Assembly: GCA_012931725.1 (NCBI GenBank)
Contig: CM022951.1
Span: forward strand, 38,983,949 to 39,047,948
Origin: Litsea cubeba
Lineage: Eukaryota > Streptophyta > Magnoliopsida > Laurales > Lauraceae
Length of the DNA stretch: 64,000 bases
Direction of reading: 5' to 3'
Shown here piece by piece: positions 1 to 10,323 of this stretch. The notes beneath the pieces were generated by a model. That model did not search any database, was not told the DNA's origin, and saw only the letters and a list, made by a program, of their open reading frames with translations. Both the position numbers and the translations under genes were made by a program. Each line of letters begins with the position of its first letter. Within the stretch, counting starts at the first letter, position 1.

Positions 1-1
1 T

Positions 2-1957
2 CGTAATGTCACCTTCCTGGAACAAATTCCTTTTTACACTTTACCTACTCAATCCCCTTCTCCTGAGCAATCAATGGTTCATCCTCTTGATCCCTTTCCA
101 GACTTGTTTCCCTCTGATACCCCTGCAGATATATCGCTCACCCCTGCACCCCTGCAGGTATATCATCGGCGGCCCAAACCTCCGTCTGCTCCTGATGTTG
201 CTCCTCCTCCTACTTCTGACCATGGGCCTATCTCCTCTGCTCCAGATGTGCCGGATCCTCCTCAAGATCGAAGGTACCCATTGCGCACCAGAATCCCTCC
301 CTCTAGATTTGGCTTTGTTTGTACTGATCATTTTTCTCCATCATATAAGTCCTTCCTTGCAGCAATTCATACCTTGGCAGAACCACAATCCTATAAGGAG
401 GCCATTGCTCATCCGCACTGGAGGTCTGCTATCACAGAAGAACTTGCAGCTCTGCAGAAAACTCAAACATGGGATCTTGTTCCACTTCCCTCTGGGAAAC
501 GGGCTATCGGTTGCAAATGGATATTTAAGATCAAGACCAAATCTGATGGATCTGTTGATCGTTACAAGGCTCGCTTGGTTGCAAAAGGATACACTCAAGA
601 ATATGGAGTCGATTATGAGGAGACCTTTGCTCCGGTTGCTAAAATGACAACTGTTCGTACTTTTATCTCTGTCGCTGCTGTTAGACACTGGCCTCTCTAT
701 CAGCTCGATGTCAAGAATGCTTTCTTGAACGGATTCCTTCAGGAAGAAATCTATATGCATCCTCCTCCAGGCGTTGTGAGAACTCCTCATTATGTGTGTC
801 GTCTCAAACGAGCTTTATATGGACTCAAACAAGCCCCTCGTGCTTGGTTTGAACGGTTTAGCACAAGCATCATCAGCATTGGTTTTTCTCAGAGTGCTCA
901 TGACTCCGCTCTCTTCACTCGCTATTCGCGATCTGGCTGTGTTTTTCTGTTACTCTATGTCGATGATATGATTATCACCGTCAGTGATGCTTCTGGTATT
1001 CTTTCCTTGAAGCGTTTTCTTCATCAACAGTTTGAGATGAAAGATTTGGGTCATCTGCGGTACTTTCTGGGCATTGAGGTTGCCTACTCTCCCACAGGAT
1101 ATCTTTTGTCGCAAACAAAATACTGCAATGACATTCTCCAACGCGCCGGGCTCACAGATTTGAAACCTGTCTCTACTCCGATTGAACATAATCTGAAGCT
1201 TCGAACCACTGATGGCGATCTACTTCCTGATCCAACTCGTTATCGTGAAATGGTAGGCAGCTTGGTTTATCTGACCATCACCAGACCAGATATTGCATAT
1301 GCGGTACATGTGGTGAGCCAATTTGTTGCGCAACCAACTCATATTCACTGGGCTGCTGTCCTGCGCATACTGAGATACTTACAAGGAAGTTCCAATCGCG
1401 CCCTCCTTCTTTCCTCCAGTCAGAATCTTACTCTGCATGGCTATTCTGATTCCGACTGGGCAGGAGATGTCAATGATCGTCGCTCTACTACCGGTTTCTC
1501 TATTTTTCTTGGCTCTTCTCTCATCTCTTGGAAAAGCAAGAAACAGGAAGTCGTCTCGCGATCATCAACTGAAGCTGAATATCGTGCTGTATCTCACACT
1601 ACTGCTGAAATTATTTGGCTTCGCTGGTTACTTCGGGATTTAGGAGTTTTTGTTCCTACATCTACCTCTCTCTTCACGGACAATGAAAGTGCACGGAAAC
1701 TGGCAACAAATGATGTCTTCCATGAACGCTCAAAACATCTTGAAGTTGACTGTCATTTCATCCGTCAACATGTTCGGAGTGGTACTATTAAGCTCTTTCA
1801 CATCTCATCAGCTGCTCAAATAGCAGATTTTTTCACCAAGAGCCACTCCACTTCTCGTTTTTCGGAGTTAGTTTCCAAGCTCTCAATGGTCACCTTCTCC
1901 CATCCAGAGCTTGAGAGGGGGTGTAAAGAAATAAGTCATCAGGTCAAACCGACCTAA
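2..1957 (+). CDS. Copia pol polyprotein, C-terminal part (integrase tail, reverse transcriptase, RNase H)
   Basis: Part of a Ty1/Copia polyprotein that copies element RNA into DNA in virus-like particles. The frame is open from base 2, so the real start is upstream; the first methionine at 74 is not the start. Domains in order are the integrase C-terminal tail (FLEQIPFY near the left edge), a proline-rich linker to about base 330, and reverse transcriptase (KWIFKIKTKSDGSVDRYKA, DVKNAFLNG, YGLKQAPRAWFERF). The catalytic YVDD is at 957-968. RNase H follows (SDSDWAGDVNDRRSTTG, SSTEAEYRA, HLEVDCHFIRQHV). All expected catalytic motifs are present and there are no frameshifts. The last codons read a few bases into the LTR, as is usual for Copia. 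Confidence 0.93.
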   Translation, partial: RNVTFLEQIPFYTLPTQSPSPEQSMVHPLDPFPDLFPSDTPADISLTPAPLQVYHRRPKPPSAPDVAPPPTSDHGPISSAPDVPDPPQDRRYPLRTRIPPSRFGFVCTDHFSPSYKSFLAAIHTLAEPQSYKEAIAHPHWRSAITEELAALQKTQTWDLVPLPSGKRAIGCKWIFKIKTKSDGSVDRYKARLVAKGYTQEYGVDYEETFAPVAKMTTVRTFISVAAVRHWPLYQLDVKNAFLNGFLQEEIYMHPPPGVVRTPHYVCRLKRALYGLKQAPRAWFERFSTSIISIGFSQSAHDSALFTRYSRSGCVFLLLYVDDMIITVSDASGILSLKRFLHQQFEMKDLGHLRYFLGIEVAYSPTGYLLSQTKYCNDILQRAGLTDLKPVSTPIEHNLKLRTTDGDLLPDPTRYREMVGSLVYLTITRPDIAYAVHVVSQFVAQPTHIHWAAVLRILRYLQGSSNRALLLSSSQNLTLHGYSDSDWAGDVNDRRSTTGFSIFLGSSLISWKSKKQEVVSRSSTEAEYRAVSHTTAEIIWLRWLLRDLGVFVPTSTSLFTDNESARKLATNDVFHERSKHLEVDCHFIRQHVRSGTIKLFHISSAAQIADFFTKSHSTSRFSELVSKLSMVTFSHPELERGCKEISHQVKPT

Positions 1958-2212
1958 TGGGTCAGCTCGACCCATGTTCTAGATAGATACTAATGAGCTG
2001 TCATTAGATAGATACAAATCTTATGTTACTGCTGTAATCATGTGATTAGATTTAGTTCCTTTATTATTCCCTGTAATTATGTAATCAGTCTCCCTAATCT
2101 AGGCAACAGTGTATTATAAATAGTTATCATCGTCAATACAAAGATACAGAAAATTCTCTTGCATCTAAGATCTCTTTTGAATGCTTCTGGCTTGGTTCAT
2201 GTAAATCTAACA
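1922..2212 (+). repeat. 3' LTR of Copia-1 (291 bp)
   Basis: Begins TGTAAAG directly after the polypurine tract and ends CTAACA. It contains a TATAAATA-like box at about 2115-2122, suitable as the U3 promoter. The 5' LTR is outside the window, so age cannot be estimated. Confidence 0.85.
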
Positions 2213-4275
2213 CATAGGACACCCATTAACAATATAATGCTTACTACGCCTCCTCAACTTGTCTAAAGTAAGAATTTTATGAGACCTCGCTGTCAAAGTT
2301 GCTAGCCAGTAATCCCAAAACCAATTGGTGATAGGAAACTGCACAAACAACTACTTGACACCCTCCCTCGGGCGGGACACCGCCCGGATCCGAAGTACAC
2401 GCCCGCACAAGACTATAACGCGGCATGGGGCCTTTTTGCCCTGTGCATTTTGCGCCCGCACAAACACACAATGCGGCATGGGGCATTTCTGCCCTGCGTG
2501 GTTTCGAACTCGAGACCTCAGGCTCTGATACCATGTCAAAGTTGCTAGCCAGTAATCCCAAAACCAATTGGTGATAGGAAACTGCACAAACAACTACTTA
2601 ACACTCGCCACCCAGTAAAAAGCTAATACTCGAGGAGGTATTGTAGAGTCCCAAAACCTTTTCCCCCCTTGGATAGGGCTAGAAGAATCAAGCAGAGCAT
2701 TGTAAAACGATTTAGCTGAGAAATTACCTTTAATCGCCGGCTTCCACACTCTACCATCACATCCTCCCCCGTTAATATAAACATTGTCTAATAAGGCCAT
2801 CATCCAAGTGAAGTCAACAACTTCTTTATCAGACATATCCCGACGAAAATTAAAATCTCACCCCACTTTGCCGCCAGTGATAAGTAAATCATCTGCACCA
2901 ACAACTTGTTGTGTCCTGTCTAACAAGTAAATGTTAGGAAAAAGAGTTAGAAATGACGACTTCCCACACCATTCATCATGCCAAAACCGAACCCGACGCC
3001 CGTCACGCACTCTAAAGCGAATCCATGGAAAAAATTCATCCTTCACCGATATAATTGATTTCCAAAAACCAGAGGCCTTGAACATTTGACCTGGAACACA
3101 CCAACCATCATTATCCACCATATGCTTAGAAATAAGGATTTGTCTCCACAACCCTTGATTTGAGTCCCCAATCCTCCACAACCACTTTCCCAAAAGAGCT
3201 TTATTAACTTTCTCAATAGATCGGATCCCCAGCCCTCCTTGCTCAATAGGCTTGCAAACCAAATCCCACCTAACCAAGTGATACTTTCTTTTGTCAACTT
3301 GATCATTCCAAAGAAAATCTCATTGGAGCTTTTCAATCCGACGCACCACACTTTTAGGGCAATTGAAGAAAGAAAGATAATAAATAGGAATGCTCTGCAT
3401 GACGGACTTAATCAAAGTGATTCTACCTCCCAAAGATAACATTTTACCTTTCCAAGAACTCAGTCTTTTATCTACATGCTCCAAAACTGGACTCCACATT
3501 GAACTCATGGGAATTCCCAAACATAAGGGTATCCCTAGATAATTAGAAGGCAGTTTGCCAACTCTGTAACCAAAAGCATTAGCCAAAGTAGCAACTTGAC
3601 TAGCTGCCAATCGGACACCTATAAAGTCACATTTTCCATAATTGATTGGAAGCCCCGACAAAAGTTCAAACCATTTCAAAATCAGTTTCAAATTGTTAAC
3701 CTCGTCTAGAGAAGCATTACAGAAAATAATAGAATCATTTGCAAATTGCAAATGAGTTACCTCCAAACCAGAATCATCAATAGCAAATCCTGTAATTAAC
3801 CCCGCCCATCTAGCTTTCTCCAGTAAGACATTCAAGGCTTCCACAACAAGAACAAGCAGCATAGGAGACAAAGGATCACCTTGTCGGATACCGCGAGAAC
3901 TCTTGAAATAACCTTTAGGAGAACCATTCACCATTATAGAAAAATGAGCTGAAGATACACAACTCTGAATCCATTTATGCCATTTATATCCAAACCCCAT
4001 TCTTTCCGTCATATGTTGATGGAAACCCCAATCTACCATGTCATAAGCTTTTTCGAAATCCAACTTACAAATTTGTCTCGGGCGATTTTGTCGATTCTGA
4101 GAATCCACACGTTCATGAGCAACAATTACACTATCAAGAATCTGGCGTCCATCAACAAATGCAGCTTGTTTATAAGATATAACCTCAGGAAGCACCTTCG
4201 CAGACGATTAGCAAGAACCTTGGCTAAAATCTTATAAAGACTCCCAATCAAACTTATTGGCCGAAACACATTAAT
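2213..4275 (-). pseudogene. Fossil L1-type LINE: reverse transcriptase and zf-RVT region
   Basis: Minus-strand remnant of a plant L1-clade non-LTR retrotransposon ORF2. Reading from 4275 down, the order is FRPISLIGSLYKILAKVLANR, then AAFVDGRQ, LDFEKAYDMVDW, GIRQGDPLSPML, the active-site box, GLPINYGKC, LGIPLC and WRIGDSNQGLW. The zf-RVT domain follows (VWKPAIKGNFSAKSFY, PPRVLAFYWVA, LDKLRRRSKHYIVNGC). The active site reads FAND where FADD is expected. There is a frameshift near 4196-4210, in-frame stops at 3320-3322 and 2858-2860, and no 5' ORF1 or endonuclease. The TRIM at 2291-2603 splits zf-RVT, and the end at 2213 is cut by Copia-1. It cannot be functional. Confidence 0.9.
2291..2603 (-). 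mobile_element. Complete TRIM (terminal-repeat retrotransposon in miniature), 313 bp
   Basis: Two 70-bp direct repeats, 2291-2360 and 2534-2603, differ at one base and both run TG...CA. On the minus strand the LTR at 2534 is followed at once by the primer-binding site TGGTATCAGAGC (2522-2533), complementary to initiator tRNA-Met. The other LTR (2291-2360) is preceded by the purine tract GAGGGAGGG (2361-2369). A perfect 5-bp TSD, CTCGC, flanks it at 2286-2290 and 2604-2608. Removing the element and one TSD restores the LINE reading frame. It has no coding capacity and would depend on proteins from another element. A B-box-like AGTTCGAAACC lies just inside the primer-binding site. Confidence 0.93.
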
Positions 4276-5287
4276 TAAGATATAACAATCTTGTTATATG
4301 TTTGTGGTATGTTGTGCTCTCCAGGTGTTTGTCGAAATTCCTCATAGAAGTTTTCCTTTGAAATGACTCCTAAGAAAAGGAAAAATATTAGCAAGTTCTT
4401 CCTCCTCCTCGTCATGATTTGATGCTACCTTGTTCCCTTCTTTAGCCAAATTTGAAGCATACGAAGAACTCTTTGCTAATCGTGCTGTTGGCTCTGAAAT
4501 ACCTATTGATGATTCATTTACATCTACAGAGGAATATGGGTCTATAATGGCAAGAAGATGGAATTCTCTCTACGCCTTTTACATAGCTGAGATCAATGTG
4601 AGCTGGGTTAGAGAGTTTTATGGCAATATGACTATTAGAGATGGTGATTTCACTACTATTGTGCGTGGGAGAACTCTTGTCATATCTTCATCGGTGTTGG
4701 CTTCTTTTATTGACATTGAAGAACCATAGGAATGAGATTATCCTCTCCCCCCAAATCAACCTCTTGACAGGAGCCTCTTGAATGACTTTGGGACAGAATT
4801 GGTAGGTGCTCGCCATCCATGGGCTACCGGTGTTCTTGCGCATGGTATCTTGCAATCAAAATACCGGTTTCTGAATTAGTTATACTCTACAAATTTAGAA
4901 CTGCGTGGCCACACACATAGCAACCATTATTCATCAGCATGGCATGGCTTTATATTGTATTGGAATAGGGAACAGTGTGAATGTCCCTTTTATGATTTAC
5001 AATGTCATGGTGAAGATTCCAAGTGCTGCAAAAAATGCCACTCTCCCATTTGGTGTTTTGAGTACTCGATTTCTGTTGTCCAAGGAAGTTGACTGGCGAC
5101 ACCTTGATACAACTCGAAGGATTCGAGGAGCTATCAATCGCCATTTCTGCAACAATCGGAAGCTCACCTGACTGAAGGAGACGATGATGATGGTGATGAT
5201 GATGCTTCTGAGGGGGAGCAAGACAATTTCTCGGATCGTCTCACAAACCTTGCAAATGAAGTTCATGCTATGAATGAGAATATGAAT

Positions 5288-5559
5288 TGTCAAATGCAAG
5301 ATGGCTTAGGCCCACTTGAAAAAGGGCGACTCAAGTTCCGGCCCATTATGGTGGTATCCCATCTCGTTGGATTTGGTCAAATATTTACACAACTTTCTTA
5401 CTTCTTTAATTAGATTGTAATTAGATTTGGTCAAATATTCTTTCACTAATATTAGATTGTAATTAGATTAGCTGATTTGTAGCCTTTGATAAGGCATCTG
5501 TACCCTAAACGGACACAAAATTTACAATTCAAAATCTCTTCTGCATGCTACGATTGTTA
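5288..5559 (+). repeat. 5' LTR of Copia-2 (272 bp, lacks the TATA segment)
   Basis: Starts TGTCAAATG and ends GATTGTTA directly before the primer-binding site. Compared with the 3' LTR it lacks 25 bp containing the TATATAA box, so this copy probably cannot start transcription. Confidence 0.9.
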
Positions 5560-6295
5560 TGGTATCAGAGCCTCTCTAGTAAACGCTACTAGTTGTTCGT
5601 TTTTTGAAAAACCTCAAGGACTCGATCAGAGAGAAATTCTTCTCTCTCATGCAGCAAACAGATCAAGGATCTGTCTTCAAAAATTTGGTTCCAGGAAAGC
5701 CAAAGATCTTCAACATCATCTTGAAATCTGATCGCTGTGGCCCACTTGCGATCTGTCCTACTGCTCTTGGGAGACACAATCTTGTGTTTCAAAAGCACAC
5801 ATATCAAGGATCTGTAATCTCGGCATCAACCAAATCAGATTGGAAGTAGACAGTCTTCTGTCACGATATGATTAGTGGCCCACCTGTGCGATCATCATGA
5901 CATCTTCAGGAATTTCTAAAGCAATGGTCGACCATCTCTACTGATAATTTTGGTGATTTTTTCAACATTTTTCCGAGATCAGAGGTAGGCTTTTGGACCC
6001 CACTTGTGATTTTCCAGTTTTATCAGATCATTTTGATCACAACTGTACAAAATCTTGGATTGTGGATGGATTTTAGTGAAACTTGCATTGCTGGAAAGAT
6101 ATTTTGATACCGCTTGCACATCGTTGATCTGATTCTCCATTTGATCAAACAGTGGGCCCCACGCAGGGAATCAACAACCTTTTTTGGGGTCGCCTGGACC
6201 ATTTTTTCCGTGATTTTTGTTCACAAACTACTGTGTGTTGTTTCTGCACTATTGCACATAGCTTTTGTTTTCTACTTCTCTTTGTTTGGTTCTAA

Positions 6296-9173
6296 ATGGA
6301 GGAGTCTGAAGTTAAATTGATTCGATTTGATGGTAAAAACTATCCAGCATGGGTTTTTTAATTTCAATTATATCTTGAGGCCAAGGAATTATGGGGATTT
6401 GTTTTTAGTTCTGATCCAAAGCCTACAGAGGATGATAAAAAGATTTCTACTTGGAATACAAAAGATGCAAAAATTAAAACATGGATTCTTGGGGCTGTGG
6501 AACCTCATCTGATTCTGAACCTCAAGCCCTATACGACCTCCAAGGAGATGTGGGGTTACTTGCTGACAGTTTATCATCAAGATAATTCTGCACGACAATT
6601 TCAACTTGAGTGTGAAATTGCAGAATACAGTCAAGGCACCTTGACCATTCAGGACTATTATTCTGGTTTCCGCAATTTGTGGAGTGAATACGATGGGATT
6701 AAATATGCTTCTGTTCCGAACAATGTTGTTAAAACTATACAAAAGCTTCAAGCCTCAAGTCATAGGGACCAATATTTGATGAAATTGAGTCCTGAATATG
6801 AGACTGTAACATTGTCTCTGCTGAGCCGGAGCCCATTACCATCTTTGGATGTTTGTTTGAATGAGCTTCTGTGAGAAGAACAACGTATTCGCACAAAAGC
6901 CCATCTGGAACAACAGCACACTGCGACTTATCCTGTTGCATACTCTGCTAAAGGGAACACTCAGTCTCTTCAGATCTCACAGTCTTTTCCGACTCCTCAG
7001 ACTCGGGATATGAGCAAAGTCCAATGCTACTCTTGCAAAAAATATGGACACCTTGTAACACAATGCAACCAGAAATTTTGTAATTATTGCAAAAAGAAGG
7101 GACACATCATTACTGAATGTCGCCGTCGTCCACAAACTCCCTCTTTTTCTTTAGAAAATGAGAGTCCTTTTTATCAATTATACAAAACTACACCGTCTTA
7201 CGATGATCTACATGTTTTTGGATCGGTGTGTTTTGTACATTTACCTCCTTCTGAACGTAACAAACTTACTGCCCAATCTGCTAAATGCGCATTTCTAGGA
7301 TATGCTAGTCATCATAAGGGGTTTATTTGTTATGATCCTCACATACGGCGCATTCGTACCTCCCGAAATGTTGTCTTTTTCGAAAATCAATATTTTTTCC
7401 AACAACATCTTGATTCTGTAGAGTCCTCATCTGTTGTTTCCTTCCCTGGTTTTTCGGACAAAACACCATTTGTTAAATTTGATCCTAATTTCGTTTATCA
7501 AAGGCGGAGTAAAGCTGCGGCCACACATAGTCCCCCTAACGATCCCCCAACTGCATCTGGTCCAACTGGAGACCCTCCCTTACGCCGTTCATCTCTGATT
7601 TCAGTACCTCCAAATCGTTATGGATTTACCCACACCTCCTTGCTGGCCACCATGTCTTCTACTTCTATTCCGAACTCATATTCCCAAGCTGTGCAACATG
7701 AATGTTGGAATAACGCTATGCTGGATGAATTGGATGCTCTTGCGCAAAATCATACATGGGATGTGGTTCCGTGTCATCCTTCTGTTAAGCCAATAGGTTG
7801 CAAGTGGATCTATTCTATCAAGCTTAAACTTGATGGGACTCTGGCTAGGTATAAGGCGCGTCTTATCGCTCTGGGTAATCAGCAGGATTATGGTATTGAC
7901 TATGAAAAGACTTTTGCTTCTGTAGCAAAAATGACAACTGTTAGGACTATTCTTGCCATTGCAGCATCCCAATCCTGACCTCTCTACCAGATGGATGTGA
8001 AAAATGCATTTCTTCATGGTGATCTCAAGGAAGATGTCTATATGCGCATTTCTCAGGGGGTTTCATCTATCATTACGGGTGCTGTTGCCAAACTATGACG
8101 TTCTCTTTGTGGCCTCAAACAAGCCCCCCAGGCATGGTTTGAAAAGTTCCTAACATGCTCTTAGCCACTTGGGGTTCCATCCTAGTCCATATGATCCATC
8201 CATATTCCTTCATCATGCTTCTACGGGGATTACTATTCTTCTTGTTTATGTGGATGACATCATCATTACAGGTACCGATGCAGATATGATTCAACAACTT
8301 CAGGCCTCTCTTCATGAATCTTTCCACATGAAAGATATTGGCCCTCTAAACTATTTTTTAGGTCTTGAAGTTCATTAATCTGAAAAAGGCATCGTACTCC
8401 ATCAACATAAATATGCTCTTGAATTAATTGAAATGGCTGGACTTCAAGGTTCTGCTTCCGTCGATACTCAAGTAGAAGTCAATGTTAAACTTCAGCAAGA
8501 CAGTGGGGATCCTCTCTCTGATCCTACCCTTTATCGTCGCCTCGTTGGCAGCTTGATCTACTTGACGATAACTCGTCATGATATTTCCTATGTAGTCAAT
8601 TTAGTCGGTCAATTCATGACTGATCCTAGACATCTTCATTTGGCTGCAGTCCGAAGTATTATTAAATATCCAATCCGGACACTAACCCGTTGATTATTTT
8701 ATCCGGCCAACAACTCCCTTATACTCAAAGCATACTCAGATGCTGATTGGGCTGGTTGTCCGGACCCCCGTCGCTCTACCACAAGATGGTGCATGTATTT
8801 GGGTGATTGCTTGATTTCGTGGAAATGTAAGAAACAAGATAAGGTCTCCAAATCTTCCACCGAAGCTGAGTATCGTGCCATGTTTGCTGCTTGTTCAGAA
8901 ATTCTTTGGCTTCGCGGATTACTTTCAGATCTCGGATTTCCTGCTAATAATGCCACACCACTCTATGCATACAATACTAGTGCAATTCGTATTACTGCCA
9001 ATCCAGTTTTCCACGAACGCACTAAACACATAGAGATTGATTGCCATTTTATACGCGACGAATACAAGCGTGATGTGATTAGCCTTCCTCACATCTCTTC
9101 TGATCTTCAAAATGCCGATATCCCACAAATGGGCTTCCGTGACCTCGCCATCAGTTCTTGGTTAGCAAATTGA
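6296..9173 (+). pseudogene. Copia-2 gag-pol remnant with gag fused in frame to the integrase tail and RT
   Basis: Gag starts with ATG at 6296 (FDGKNYPAW, then WNTKDAKIKTWILG). It is interrupted by in-frame stops at 6359-6361 and about 6872-6874. Two CCHC-type knuckles follow (CYSCKKYGHLVTQC at 7022, CNYCKKKGHIITEC at 7079). Directly after the knuckle tail the same frame enters the integrase C-terminal segment (DDLHVFGSVCFVHLPP), so protease and the integrase DDE core were lost without breaking the frame. Reverse transcriptase follows with a stop at 7976-7978, another at 8095-8097 and a frameshift near 8150. YVDD is still present at 8247-8258, and an RNase H remnant runs to 9173. The protein is not usable. 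Confidence 0.9.
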
Positions 9174-9208
9174 TGCTTGTGGATTCCCTGGCATCAATTT
9201 GAGGGGGG

Positions 9209-9505
9209 TGTCAAATACAAGATGGCTCGGGCCCACTTGAAAAAGGTCGACTCAAGTTCATGCCCATTATGGTGGTATCCAATCTTGTTGGATTTGGTCA
9301 AATATTTACACATCTTTCTTCCTTCTTTAATTAAATTGTAATTAGATTTGGTCAAATATTCTTTCATTAATATTAGATTGTAATTAGATTAGCTGATTTG
9401 TAGCTTTTGACAAGGCATCTGTACTCTATATAATGGGAGAGAATCTCCAATGAAACGGACACAAAATTTACAATTCAAAATCTCTTCTGCATGCTACGAT
9501 TGTTA
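9209..9505 (+). repeat. 3' LTR of Copia-2 (297 bp)
   Basis: Begins TGTCAAATAC after the polypurine tract and ends GATTGTTA before the TSD copy TGAAT. It keeps the TATATAA box (9427-9433) that is missing from the 5' LTR. Confidence 0.92.
9427..9433 (+). promoter_or_regulatory. TATA box in the Copia-2 3' LTR
   Basis: TATATAATGGG lies about 70 bp before the LTR end, the usual U3/R position in Copia LTRs. It is absent from the paired 5' LTR. Confidence 0.6.
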
Positions 9506-9573
9506 TGAATGCTCGTTTTAAAACTGTGGATGAATCCCTGGCTTCCATCCTTGCTCGTTTAGGTCGTCAGTGA

Positions 9574-10035
9574 TGTCTCTTCATTGCCTTGATCCAAACA
9601 ATATAATCTGGATCACATTTTGTTACCTTTATCTTTCTGCTTATGTTAGGATTGATTCGAATGATGTAGGAACACTACCAAACTGATTTGCTTCGTTATT
9701 AGCTTCGTCTGACAAACCTACAATATTAGCTACTATTTTAATGCTTTCAATGCTTAAACTAATCTTTTTTCGTTTAATGCAGATTTTATGTTTGTTATCT
9801 TTGGTATTCATGAACAAAAAGGGGGAGATTTATTCATGTGAAGATTTATGATTTTAGTTTTCATTCGAGTGATATACTAGATATTTTACGCTTGCTCTTT
9901 TTGTGAATGAGTATTATTGCAGGTAAAATCTTCGAAGTTTCAAATCTAAGATCTGTCTGTGTCTGTGGATGTCTTTCTTGGGTAGATCTTTTTGTAATTG
10001 GGTTGTTTTGTCCATGAATTGCCAAAGAGAGAAAT
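9574..10035 (+). other. Non-coding tail of the host retroelement before its LTR
   Basis: No coding sequence is seen. The stretch contains a polypurine-like AAAAAGGGGGAGAT at 9818-9831, typical of the 3' region of SIRE-like Copia derivatives. From about 9950 on, the sequence is repeated in inverted orientation at about 11270-11345. It is probably the 3' non-coding part of the element that carried the gene at 4363-9573. Confidence 0.45.
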
Positions 10036-10323
10036 TGTAATGTTTATGAGTTTGTTGGCTAATTCATTGGGTTATGGACAAAACCGGAAATAAGCTTTAT
10101 AATGTAATTGTTAGAAGGACTGCTTCAAGAGACTGTGTTTATCAAGCCAGGCATATGCGCGCTCGAGCGCTTCCAGGAACTTTGATTTGCAAGCCAAGAT
10201 AGTAGACGAGCGCGCTCAGCGCGGAACTATTCGCTCGAGCGCACCCAGGCAGTTGCTACACAGACCAAGACAGAAGCTTCACGTGCTGGAGCGCGCATCA
10301 ATTCTCTCGAGCGCGTCCAGGAT
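10036..10323 (+). repeat. Truncated LTR, plus orientation (left arm of an inverted pair)
   Basis: Starts TGTAATGTTTATGAG after a purine-rich GCCAAAGAGAGAAAT. It matches the first ~290 bp of the minus-strand LTR at 10324-11255 (shared GAAGGACTGCTTCAAGAGA and GCAAGCCAAGATAGTAGAC). It stops abruptly where that LTR begins. It carries several GCGCTCGAGCGC-type palindromes. Confidence 0.75.

Larger units (their letters stand above)
1..2212 (+). mobile_element. Copia-1, Ty1/Copia LTR retrotransposon, 3' part
   Basis: The window opens inside pol of a Ty1/Copia element and contains everything to the end of its 3' LTR. After the pol stop comes a purine tract (GAGAGGGGG) ending at 1921, then an LTR starting TGTAAAG and ending CTAACA. 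The 5' half lies left of the window. Copia-1 appears to sit in the same minus-strand LINE that resumes at 2213. Its right-hand TSD is therefore predicted to be CATAG (2213-2217), and the matching copy should flank its 5' LTR outside the window. The reading frame has no stop over 651 codons, so this copy decayed less than Copia-2 and Copia-4. Confidence 0.92.
5288..9505 (+). mobile_element. Copia-2, Ty1/Copia element with a large internal deletion
   Basis: Bounded by LTRs 5288-5559 and 9209-9505, with the 5-bp TSD TGAAT at 5283-5287 and 9506-9510. The primer-binding site TGGTATCAGAGCC starts at 5560 and the polypurine tract GAGGGGGG ends at 9208. At 4.2 kb it is short for the family because protease and the integrase catalytic core are missing. 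The two LTRs differ at about 15 positions by eye, besides a 25-bp gap, so it is much older than Copia-3. It inserted into the transposon-protein gene at 4363-9573. Confidence 0.93.
4363..9573 (+). pseudogene. Degenerate 'putative plant transposon protein' gene, split by Copia-2
   Basis: Fragments of one gene lie on both sides of Copia-2. The left part starts with an ATG at 4363 and has a basic then Ser-rich N-terminus, disrupted by a frameshift and stop near 4395-4417. It continues with FPSLAKFEAYEELF, WVREFYGNM and VRGRTLVISSSVLASF. This resembles the domain of unknown function found in large non-autonomous plant retroelements (Pfam 'putative plant transposon protein', from memory). A weaker block follows at 4905-5171 and an acidic Asp-rich stretch at 5178-5235. 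The coiled-coil-like C-terminus (LTNLANEVHAMNEN) resumes after the insertion at 9506 and ends at a stop at 9571-9573. Function is unknown, and it is clearly a pseudogene. Confidence 0.7.
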
